Shown here: positions 39,531-47,400 of the stretch, one piece after another
Position numbering within the stretch: the first letter of the stretch is position 1
Layout of the letters: each line of letters starts with the position of its first letter
Assembly (NCBI RefSeq): GCF_026626635.1
Contig: NZ_JAPNKA010000001.1
Coordinates: forward strand, 868,001 to 932,000
Source: Archangium lansingense
Lineage (GTDB): Bacteria; Myxococcota; Myxococcia; Myxococcales; Myxococcaceae
Direction: 5' to 3'
DNA length: 64,000 nt
Program-made: the position numbers and the translations under genes
Notes under the pieces: generated by a model
What the model saw: only the letters and a program-made list of their open reading frames with translations
What the model was told of the DNA's origin: nothing
Database searches by the model: none

Positions 39531-39655
39531 CGGGCACATGTCATCACGCGGAGTCATCATCATCGGAGGGGGGATTGGCGGGCTGTGTGCAGCCATCGCC
39601 CTCCGTCAGGCCGGTCTCGAGGTCGCGGTGTACGAGCGGGCCGACGCCTACCGGC
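39531..39655 (+). pseudogene. Truncated 5' copy of the FAD monooxygenase gene
   Basis: These 125 bases match 43275-43399 with about five mismatches and encode MSSRGVIIIGGGIGGLCAA and the next residues up to YERADAYR. The frame then runs into unrelated sequence. It keeps the start codon (39538) and the FAD-binding GxGxxG but nothing else. It follows pgi directly, as the intact gene presumably once did. Confidence 0.93.
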
Positions 39656-39661
39656 TGGGCT

Positions 39662-39791
39662 TGCCCCGGTTACGTGGCTCTCCCGCACTTCATGTGGTTC
39701 AGCGGTTGCAAGCAGGCGAACGTCACTCTTGCGGCTATCCGTATGCGCCCAGGATTCACACAAAGTGCGGGAGAGCCACAAAACCGGGGCA
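39662..39791. mobile_element. MITE-like element with about 36-bp terminal inverted repeats
   Basis: The bases at 39662-39697 (TGCCCCGGTT..GTGGCTCTCCCGCACTT) are repeated inverted at 39757-39791 (AAGTGCGGGAGAGCCAC..AACCGGGGCA), with about four mismatches and a 59-bp centre without a gene. The inner GGCTCTCCCGCACTT resembles ISL3-type ends as I recall them. It sits exactly at the break of the monooxygenase fragment. No clear target duplication is seen. It may be a non-autonomous element or the joined ends of a deleted IS. Confidence 0.7.
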
Positions 39792-39823
39792 GGTCCACTC
39801 TCACCTCGCGGAGTGGCGGAAGA

Positions 39824-40294
39824 TCAAGCCTCCTCGTCAGGAAGGAGTGTACGCAGCAACTCGTCGTCGGAACCGAGCGGGCGCCACCCGGCGGGCGGCG
39901 GCGAGGCCCAGAGGGCCGCTCGGGCCTGCCTGACGCGCTCCTTGTGCGTTTCTGGGGTGTATGCGGTCCACGTGCCGAGCGCCATAGCAATCTCTCCACG
40001 GCTTGCGTCGTCCATCACTGCCGGCCAACCGTCGGGGACGCTCTGAGTCCACAGGCGCGCCAATACATCTCGCACAAACCGCGTGACTTGTTTGCGCCGC
40101 TCCGCTTCGGCGAGAAGCCCACGCAACACCTGCACCCCAGCGACATCGTCCTTGCCCAGTTCCTTGGCCAGCAAATGCAGCGGCACCGTGGGGCGCGCCT
40201 CGGCGAAGGCGGTGAGCGAATCGTAGCCGCGCTCGCGTACCCGTTCGTACAGGCGCACCACCCAGTTGCCCTGAAAAGGATGTCCGCCGCTCAT
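39824..40294 (-). CDS. Putative immunity protein of DUF2380 toxin 1
   Basis: The 156-residue mainly helical protein begins MSGGHPFQGNWVVRLYERV. Its start codon overlaps the toxin stop (ATGA), so it is translationally coupled. About 80% of residues appear shared with the equivalent protein at 51462-51932, also behind a DUF2380 toxin. Homologues are, as I recall, sometimes labelled NUDIX hydrolase, but no Nudix box is present. Role as SitI-type immunity is inferred from this constant pairing. Confidence 0.75.
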   Translation of the reverse strand: MSGGHPFQGNWVVRLYERVRERGYDSLTAFAEARPTVPLHLLAKELGKDDVAGVQVLRGLLAEAERRKQVTRFVRDVLARLWTQSVPDGWPAVMDDASRGEIAMALGTWTAYTPETHKERVRQARAALWASPPPAGWRPLGSDDELLRTLLPDEEA

Positions 40295-41832
40295 GGCCCT
40301 CTCCAAGAGACGAAGTTCATAGGGATGTAGTAGTCCTCCATCCGCTGCGCGACGTTTTTCAGGATCTCGTTCCGCGTCAACATCCGGCCAGCGTCGGTCT
40401 CGGCTTCGAACAGCGTCTCCATGATCATCCGGTTCCATTCACCCGGCCATATGCGCCCCAGCTTCCAGTTTCCACCACCGTGAATGGCCTCATGGTGGGC
40501 CTGCTCCAGCTTGACGCAGAACTCGTCGATATCCATCTCGCCGGTGAAGCCGCGCCTCTCGAACCACGCGCGGAACTCCTTCGGCAGGACGTGGTGCCGC
40601 GGCGGCTCGGCCATACCCGCCCCCGCCTTGCCCGTCTCGTGCATAGCCCCCACCTCGGGACCGTCACCCAGCGCCTCGCGTACGCCCATGGGCAGCTCGC
40701 CGTACTGCGCCATCATCATCCCGCCCGCCTGAATCCGAACGGCGGCGCTAACGACGGGCAGGGAGAGGACGCCCGCGCGCACCAGGTTGCGCACCATCTC
40801 CACCCACTCGGCGGAGACGACAAGGCGCGTGCCCACCATCACCCCGTCGCCTCCCACCGAGAGGCCGATGCCGACGAGGACGGGCGCGGACGGCGGCGCC
40901 GAAGGGAGCGAAAACCTCAATGTCGAAAGCATGGTGACTGTCTCTATGGTTTCCTTGAGCAACATCACCTTCTGGAGGTTCTCCGCCGCCACGCGCATGC
41001 GCTGCTGGGCTCGCTCGAATTCGTCAGTGAAGTGGCCTACCAGCGGGGGCACGTCTTGCGCCGCGACCTCCACCTGCTCGTGCTCCGGGGAGGAGAGCGC
41101 CTTCATGGAGGGCTCGAGCATCTCCTGCCAGTGCCACATGTCCACGAGCAGTGTCTCCACGGGGTAGAGGTGCTGCTTGAGCGCGACGTCGGCGAGGTTG
41201 AGGAAGTCCACCCAGACGGCGAGAACGAGGGCGCCGAGCATGGCGGCTTCCAACCTTGGCCCGGCCACGCGCAGCACGGCGAGCTGCATGTCGGGGTCAT
41301 CTACCTCCGAGGCGGCGTCGGCCAGCCGGGTGGCGGCGGCGAGCTGGGCCTCCACCCACCGCAGTTGAGCGGCGCCGTAGTCGGCGTAGCGCATGAAGAC
41401 ACGGTTTCCCTGGGCGAGGCCCCACACACTGGTGTTGAGCCGGGCGAGCTCGCCGGAAATACGGCGGGTGGAGCCGGACACCTCGCGAAGGGCGCCGCGA
41501 AACGCCAACTGGGTCGCGAGAGCCCTCTGCCGCGCCTCCCTCTCCGCGCTGTCCGGGCCCACCGCCGTCACCTCCACACGGGAGGACCGGCGCCGATGCA
41601 GCCGCTCGGGCGCAGTGGCCACGGAAGGGGAGGGCGGTGTGGAGCCGGGAGCGCCCGGAGACTCGACACTCGGCTCCTGAACTGAGGTGGGCCCCATGAC
41701 CTCGCGCGGTGCGTAGCGCAGGCTCGTCCCCTGTCCGGCGGGTGGTGGCGTCAGCGAGGCACAGCCGGTGGATAGCAGTGCCAGGGCAAGCAGCACGCCC
41801 GCCCACCGGGCCCGGTGCGAGTCAGCGCGCAT
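40291..41832 (-). CDS. DUF2380 (TIGR02269) lipoprotein, SitA-type toxin 1
   Basis: The 513-residue protein has lipobox LSTGC (Cys24) and a Pro/Ser-rich spacer. A long helical middle follows (about 85-330, including LVLAVWVDFLNLADVALKQH). A hydrophobic Gly-rich segment (LVGIGLSVGGDGVMVG) comes next, and then a C-terminal domain with HHVLPKEF (His413-414) and AHHEAIHGGGNW (about 445-456). The paired His and the following Trp/Asn (GEWNR) recall HNH/GH-E type nuclease cores. TIGR02269 is a family of paralogous Myxococcus lipoproteins that I associate with SitA toxins of outer-membrane exchange. Toxicity is inferred. Confidence 0.82.
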   Translation of the reverse strand: MRADSHRARWAGVLLALALLSTGCASLTPPPAGQGTSLRYAPREVMGPTSVQEPSVESPGAPGSTPPSPSVATAPERLHRRRSSRVEVTAVGPDSAEREARQRALATQLAFRGALREVSGSTRRISGELARLNTSVWGLAQGNRVFMRYADYGAAQLRWVEAQLAAATRLADAASEVDDPDMQLAVLRVAGPRLEAAMLGALVLAVWVDFLNLADVALKQHLYPVETLLVDMWHWQEMLEPSMKALSSPEHEQVEVAAQDVPPLVGHFTDEFERAQQRMRVAAENLQKVMLLKETIETVTMLSTLRFSLPSAPPSAPVLVGIGLSVGGDGVMVGTRLVVSAEWVEMVRNLVRAGVLSLPVVSAAVRIQAGGMMMAQYGELPMGVREALGDGPEVGAMHETGKAGAGMAEPPRHHVLPKEFRAWFERRGFTGEMDIDEFCVKLEQAHHEAIHGGGNWKLGRIWPGEWNRMIMETLFEAETDAGRMLTRNEILKNVAQRMEDYYIPMNFVSWRGP

Positions 41833-42037
41833 TGTCCACCCCCAGGTCCACGGAAGAGAAGGTCCCCGGCTTCAGCGTGCCCATGCTCTCCGGGAACAGC
41901 AGCGTGCCGCCCGTACCCAGCGCATACATGCGTCCACCGAAAGAGGCGCCAGCGCACCTCGGCTCCGCCCAGGTAAGGTGCTCCGGGTTGCCCCATGCCC
42001 ACCGCCAGGCCCTTTGCCGCCACCTCCAGGTTGCGGT
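41822..42037 (-). pseudogene. Truncated, frameshifted upstream gene of toxin cassette 1
   Basis: The last 42 codons before the toxin encode GRMYALGTGGTLLFPESM and end in LGVDNAR, with the stop overlapping the toxin start (ATGCGCGCTGA). Further upstream the coding signal moves to another frame (EVAAKGLAVGMGQPGAPYL), so a frameshift or small deletion is present. The piece stops at the pgi repeat. The sequence looks like the final strands of an outer-membrane beta-barrel. The same ending (LGVDNAR) precedes toxin 2, so it may be a sitB-like partner gene cut by the cassette edge. Confidence 0.65.
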
Positions 42038-42095
42038 TGAAGCGCGAGCCGGGCGCGAGCCGTTTCGACACGCGCTTCCGGGCGGGCTGAGCCGA
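42038..42095. repeat. 58-bp direct repeat, displaced pgi 3' end (copy 2)
   Basis: Exact copy of 39446-39503. It marks the right edge of the toxin cassette; no other part of pgi is present here. Confidence 0.95.
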
Positions 42096-42100
42096 AAACT

Positions 42101-42123
42101 CCCCTCTCCCTTCGGGAGAGGGG
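42101..42123. terminator. Perfect 10-bp hairpin, member of the GGGAGAGGG repeat family
   Basis: CCCCTCTCCC-TTC-GGGAGAGGGG, followed by CGGGGTGAGGGT. The pgi-downstream sequence at about 39508-39530 is a degraded version. It probably once served as the pgi terminator and is also a repeat family member. Confidence 0.65.
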
Positions 42124-42176
42124 CGGGGTGAGGGTATCTCGCGTACTCGGGTTGCGAGAACCCTCTCCCCCTTGGT

Positions 42177-42524
42177 TCAGGTCTGTTTGACGAAGCTGAT
42201 CTTCAGCCGCATTCCGAGGGCTGCGGCAATCTTGTAAAGCAGGTCGAGTCGCGGCAGGACCTTGCCGCTTTCGATACGAGCGATGGCAGGCTGTTGCGTG
42301 CCAATGCGCGCAGCGAGTTCCGCCTGACTGAGGTTCTGCTGTTCACGCAGTTCGCGCAGCTTTCGTGCTAGCGCGAGCTGATCGAGCTCCTCCTTCAGGA
42401 GCGCGTCGAATTCAGGGTCCCTGGCTTTCCTGCGCTCGATGAGCGCATCCAGGGTGCCCCCCACATAGGGGTTGGGCTCTTTCGCAGGCATTGCGATCGT
42501 GTGGTGCAGCTGTCGAATCCCCAT
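42177..42524 (-). CDS. higA: HigA-type antitoxin, XRE helix-turn-helix
   Basis: The 115-residue protein has a helical N-terminal half (toxin-binding and linker) and a C-terminal XRE domain: LRELREQQNLSQAELAARIGTQQPAIARIESGKV. The first ATG overlaps the toxin stop (TGATG), giving translational coupling; an internal ATG at 42491 (MPAKEPN) is an alternative. It should neutralise the toxin and repress the operon through dyads upstream of the toxin gene. Confidence 0.87.
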   Translation of the reverse strand: MGIRQLHHTIAMPAKEPNPYVGGTLDALIERRKARDPEFDALLKEELDQLALARKLRELREQQNLSQAELAARIGTQQPAIARIESGKVLPRLDLLYKIAAALGMRLKISFVKQT

Positions 42525-42865
42525 CAGGGGAGACGAGATGAAGCGGCGGCGATAACCTTCCTCATCCTGGAGATGGCTAGGTCCACGTCCGACTTGCGAG
42601 CCTTCTGGCTCTGCTTCTTGCAGGCGTGGAGGAGGACCAGGGTGGGGCCAGTATCGAGTACGTAGAAGAGGCGATGTCGGCCGAGTTTCAGCTCCCAGAG
42701 CTTGTCTCGGAGGGCGCGAGTCTGGATGAGGGTTTCATCCAATCCGTAAAGTTCGATGGCGCTGAGTGCCTTGATGATGGGCAGCGCTTCGTGACGGTCG
42801 AGGGCATCGAGATACGCCTCGACGGGCATGTGACCACTAGGGGTTCTGTAAAACCTTACTTTCAT
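42524..42865 (-). CDS. higB: HigB/RelE-superfamily toxin (Gp49-like)
   Basis: The 113-residue protein matches the phage-derived Gp49-like/HigB group: MKVRFYRTPSGHMPVEAYLD, LRDKLWELKLGRHRLFYVLD, and the C-terminal LLHACKKQSQKARKSDVDLA with conserved basic residues for mRNA cleavage on the ribosome. The toxin precedes the antitoxin, the usual higBA order. The pair lies in a 1.2-kb segment inserted between the displaced pgi fragment and the monooxygenase. Confidence 0.87.
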   Translation of the reverse strand: MKVRFYRTPSGHMPVEAYLDALDRHEALPIIKALSAIELYGLDETLIQTRALRDKLWELKLGRHRLFYVLDTGPTLVLLHACKKQSQKARKSDVDLAISRMRKVIAAASSRLP

Positions 42866-42974
42866 GAGGGGATGTCTGGGCCGGCGGATGGGTCGTGGGT
42901 TTGCTGCGGTTCATGTAGGTTCTCCCGTTTTGTGCTGCCGCGCGTCGCGTCGATGGCCAGGACCTCTGTGTCCA

Positions 42975-43079
42975 GGGCTGTTGTGCAACCCCTTGCCTTC
43001 ACGGGCTGTTTTGCAGCCCGTTCGACTGCTGGGTCTGTTGTGCAGCCCCAGGCGACTTTGGGACTGTTTCGCAGTCCCT
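42975..43079. repeat. Four degenerate 28-29-bp hairpin repeats upstream of higBA
   Basis: The unit GGG(N)CTGTTNNGCANNCCC recurs with its CTGTT at 42978, 43006, 43035 and 43064. Each unit can fold; the fourth is a perfect GGGACTG-TTTCG-CAGTCCC stem. The rest of the 42866-43281 gap holds a palindrome and no supported gene. The array could be an operator array or a remnant of a mobile-element end. Confidence 0.75.
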
Positions 43080-43090
43080 GGCGCGGTCAA

Positions 43091-43108
43091 CATAACATAA
43101 GTGTTATG
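43091..43108. promoter_or_regulatory. Palindrome CATAACA-TAAG-TGTTATG
   Basis: A perfect 7-bp inverted repeat with a 4-base spacer in a short AT-rich patch, standing out in this GC-rich DNA. It lies 225 bp upstream of higB and 174 bp upstream of the monooxygenase start. It is a plausible operator or promoter element for either; no partner regulator can be named. Confidence 0.5.
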
Positions 43109-43281
43109 GATGGCAAGCCGGCGCTGCACCTGTTGATGGGGAGCCTTTCCAGTAGATGCCGGTATGCACATGTGGGTGCGAGGCTCCTCCGCCACGGGCT
43201 ATCGTGAGTTCATCGAGGGCCGTTGGAGTTCCGGTTGCCGGGTCACTCCCGTTCCGTCCTCGATGTCACGGGGACGGGCAC

Positions 43282-44457
43282 ATGTCATCACGCGGAGTCA
43301 TCATCATCGGAGGGGGGATTGGCGGGCTGTGTGCAGCCATTGCGCTCCGTCAGGCCGGTCTCGAGGTCGCGGTGTACGAGCGGGCCGAGGTCTACCGGCC
43401 GCTCGGCGCCGGGCTGTCGCTCTGGTCGAACGCGATGCGGGCCTTCGAGGCGCTGGGGCTGGCCCGGAAGGTGGCCGACGCGGGGGCCTCGTGGCGAGAG
43501 ACGGTGATGCATCGGTGGGATGGCAAGGTGCTCTCCCGCCTGTCCGTGGAGACGCTGTGCCGGGAGGTGGGCCAGCCGACGGTGGGGTTGCTCCGCGCGG
43601 AGCTCCAGCAGGTGCTGCTGCGGGAGCTCGGGCCGGGCGTGGTGCACCTGGGCGCCGCGTGTACGGGCTTTCACGCCGATGGAGACGGGGTCCGCGTCAC
43701 CTTCGCTGATGGCAGGGAGGTGAAGGGTGACTGTCTCATCGGCGCGGACGGACTGCGCTCGGTCGTCCGCCAGCAGTTGTTCCCGGAGGTGAGGCCGCGA
43801 TACGGCGGCCGGACTTCCTGGCGTGGGGTCGTGAACGTCGCCTCCGAGGTGATTCCAGAGGGGAGCCAGTTCGAGCTCTACGGGCCGGGTGCCCGCTTCG
43901 GCATCTGTCACCTCGGCCGGAGCCCGGAGGGCACGTGGCGGATGTACTGGTTCCTGTTGGCCCCCGCGCCCGAGGGTGGGCAGGACGCGGCGGGCGGCCA
44001 CCAAGAGGCGGTGCTGAGCCACGTCCGGGGATGGATGGAGCCCGTCGAATCGCTGGTCCTTGCCACGCCGGAGTCCAACATCCTTCGCACCGACATCCAC
44101 TACCTGGAGCCGCTGCCGCGCTGGGGCGAGGGCCCGGTCACGCTGCTGGGTGACTCGGCGCACGCCATGGTGACCGACATGGCTCAGGGGGCGTGCCAGG
44201 CCATCGAGGATGCCCTGGTGCTGGCGAAGTTACTGCGCGAGGACTCCGACCGCGTCCGGGCGCTGCGGAGCTACGAGGCGCGACGCCGGCCTCGCACGGC
44301 TCACATCGCCGAGCTGAGCCTGCAGGCAGGCTCCATCCGGTACCTCCGCAACCCGGTGGCGCGGTGGGGGAGGGACCTGCTGATGCAGGCCCTGCCGCCC
44401 TCGGTGGCGCTCAACCAGCTCCGTCGCGTGTTGGGCTACGACTTCCTGGGCGCATAG
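43282..44457 (+). CDS. FAD-dependent monooxygenase
   Basis: The 391-residue group A flavoprotein hydroxylase has IIIGGGIGGLCAAIALRQ, the DG motif in LIGADGLRSVVRQ, and GDSAHAMVTDMAQGACQAIED. It resembles zeaxanthin epoxidase/salicylate-hydroxylase-type enzymes; the substrate is not predictable. The ATG at 43282 is the same start seen in the truncated copy at 39538. It probably once followed pgi directly, before the toxin cassette and higBA were inserted. Confidence 0.92.
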   Translation: MSSRGVIIIGGGIGGLCAAIALRQAGLEVAVYERAEVYRPLGAGLSLWSNAMRAFEALGLARKVADAGASWRETVMHRWDGKVLSRLSVETLCREVGQPTVGLLRAELQQVLLRELGPGVVHLGAACTGFHADGDGVRVTFADGREVKGDCLIGADGLRSVVRQQLFPEVRPRYGGRTSWRGVVNVASEVIPEGSQFELYGPGARFGICHLGRSPEGTWRMYWFLLAPAPEGGQDAAGGHQEAVLSHVRGWMEPVESLVLATPESNILRTDIHYLEPLPRWGEGPVTLLGDSAHAMVTDMAQGACQAIEDALVLAKLLREDSDRVRALRSYEARRRPRTAHIAELSLQAGSIRYLRNPVARWGRDLLMQALPPSVALNQLRRVLGYDFLGA

Positions 44458-44463
44458 AGGTTC

Positions 44464-47400
44464 TCAATCCAGGAGCCGGCGGCGCCGGGAGACAGCACCC
44501 GCCAGCAGGGTCAGGCCCGCTAGCAGCCACGAGCCATCCCCCGAGCCCGCCGCGCATCCGCAGCCTCCCGCCGGAGTGCCCGGGTTGTCTGGGGGGTCGA
44601 CGGTGAAGCTCGCGGGGGGGCTGGCCGCGCTGGTGCCCCCGGGGTCGCTGGCCGTGGCGGTCACCGTGTGCGGCCCATCCGCCAGGGCCGAGGCGGGCGT
44701 GAAGGACCAGGAGCCAGTCGCGTCGGCGGTCGTGGTGCCAGCCACCGAGCCGTCCACGGTGAGGGTGACGGTACTGCCGGGCTGGGCGGTGCCGGAGAAG
44801 GTGGGGGTGTTGTCCTCCACCGTGGCGCCGTTGGCGGGCGCGGAGATGACGGGGGCGGCCGGAGGCGTCAGATCGATGAGCCACGTGTGGCTGGCGGGAG
44901 AGACGTCCTCGTTCCCGACGGCATCGCGCGCGCGAACCTGGAAGGAGTGCGAGCCCTCGGCGAGCTGGGCGTAGGTGGCGGGCGAGGTGCACGGAGTGAA
45001 GGCCGCACCATCCAGGCCGCACTCGAAGCTGGCGCCGGCTTCACTGGAGAAGGTGAAGCTGGCCGTGGACTGGTTGCTGGGATTGGTCGGCGCGGAGGTG
45101 AGGGTGGTGTCTGGCGCTATCTGGTCCAACGTCCAGTCATGGGCGGCCGGGGTTGCATCCACGTTGCCAGCCACATCCCGCGCGCGCACCCGGAAGGAGT
45201 GCGGGCCCTCGGGGAGCTGGGCATAGGTGGCGGGCGAGGTGCATGCGGAGAAGGCCGCACCATCCAGACTGCACTCGAAGCTGGCACTGGCTTCACTGGA
45301 GAAGGTGAAGCTGGCCGTGGGCTGGTTGCTGGGGCTGGCCGGCGCGGAGGTGAGGGCGGTGTCTGGCGCTGTCTGGTCCACCGTCCAGTCATGGGCGGCT
45401 GGAGTCGCATCCACGTTGCCAGCCACATCGCGCGCGCGAACCTGGAAGGAGTGCGAGCCTTCAGCGAGCTGGACATAGGTGGCGGGCGAGGTGCACGGAG
45501 TGAAGGCCGCACCATCCAGACTGCACTCGAAGCTGGCACCGGCTTCACTGGAGAAGGTGAAGCTGGCCGTGGACTGGTTGCTGGGGTTGGCCGGCGCGGA
45601 GGCGAGGGCGGTGTCTGGCGCTGTCTGGTCCACCGTCCAGTCATGGGCGGCTGGAGTCGCATCCACGTTGCCAGCCACATCGCGCGCGCGAACCTGGAAG
45701 GAGTGCGAGCCTTCAGCGAGCTGGACATAGGTGGCGGGCGAGGTGCACGGAGTGAAGGCCGCACCATCCAGGCTGCACTCGAAGCTGGCACCGGCTTCAC
45801 TGGAGAAGGTGAAGGTGGACTGGTTGCTGGGGTTGGCCGGCGCGGAAGTGAGGGCGGTGTCTGGCGCTGTGCGGTCCACCGTCCAGGTATGGGAGGCCGG
45901 GGAGGCCTCGAGATTGCCGGCCGCATCGCGTGCGCGCACCCGGAAGGAGTGCGGGCCCTCGGCGAGCTGGGCGTAGCTGGCGGGCGAGGTGCAGGCGGTG
46001 AAGAAGGCCGCGCCATCCAGGCGGCACTCGAAGCTGACACCGGCCTCGTTGGCGAGGAAGGTGAAGGTGGCAGTGGTCTCGTTCGTGGGGTTGGACGGGG
46101 CGGAGGCAATGGTGGTGTCCGGCGCCACCGTATCGCTGACGACGGAGAGCACCTTGCTGGTCGTCACGCCGTTGGCGATGACGGACAGCAGGTACTGCCC
46201 CGGGGAAACCGCGGGCACGCTGGCGGTGACCTGGGTGCTCGAGAAGTCCCGCGAGGGCAGCGTGAACAGCCTGCCTCGTTCGATGTCCAGCAGCGTCAGG
46301 AGGGGGACGTCGCTTTCAGGAACTCCCCTCAGGCGCGAGCCGTTCACGGTGAAGACATCGCCAGACATCAACGACGTGCCGGGCGAGACACCGGCGATGT
46401 CAGGGCGCCACTCGGGCCTGGCATCCGTGTCTTCATACACGTCGCAGTTGCTCAGGTAGCTGTACCCGCCCGCCACGAGCACCTTGCCCGAGGGCAGGCG
46501 TGTGGCCGTGTGATAGTAGCGGGACTGGCTGCTGCGGTCCTGATAGGACGAGACCGTGGCCGTCCAGGAGCCGGTGGCCGCGTCATACAGTTCGCTGACC
46601 GCTTCTCCGCCAGCGGCCCCGCTCGCCACGAGCACCTTGCCATTGGGCAGCAGCGTGGCCGTGTGGGCGTAGCGGCCCATGAAGAGAGAGCCGGTGGCGG
46701 TCCAGGCACCGGTGACCGGGTCGTACAGCTCGGCGGTGGCGATGCGGCTGCTGCCATACCCGCCCACCACGAGCACCTTGCCACCCGGCAGCAGCGTGGC
46801 CGTATGGGAATAACGGGCCTGGGCGAGCGAGCCGGTGGCCTTCCACGTTCCCGTGGCCGGGTCATACACCTCGGCGCTGGCGAGGGCGCTGCTGCCGTTG
46901 TACCCGCCCACGACGAGCACCCTGCCATCCGGCAGCAGCGTGGCCGTGTGCGAAGAACGAATCGCGGCGAGTGCGCCGGCGGAGCTCCAGGTGCCGGCAA
47001 CCGGGTCATACAGCTCGGTGCTGGAGAGACGTCCCTTGGAATCCTGGCCGGCCACGACGAGCACCTGGCCCGAGGACAGCAGCGTCGCCGTGTGGGAGTC
47101 GCGGGCTTGCGCGAGTGAGGCGGTCGGGGTCCAGGTGCCGCTGGACGGGTCATACACCTCGGCGCTGACCTGGTGGCTGGGGCTGGAGCCGCCCACGACG
47201 AGCACCCTGCCCGAGGACAGCAGCGTCGCCGTGTGTTGGAAGCGGGCTTGCGCGAGCGAGCCGGTGGAGGACCAGGTGCCGGCGACCGGGTCGTACACCT
47301 GGGCGTTGGTCAGGTAGCCGGAGGAGCCAGCACCGCCCGCCACGAGCACCTGGCCCGAGGGCAGCATCGTCATCGTGTGGCCCCAGCGGCCCAGGAACGA

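Noticed and set aside
39824..40294. NUDIX hydrolase label for the toxin partner proteins
   Set aside because: The Nudix box (GxxxxxExxxxxxxREUxEExGU) is not present in either paralogue.
42975..43079. CRISPR array
   Set aside because: Only four degenerate self-folding units, with no constant repeat and no spacers of regular content; no cas genes.
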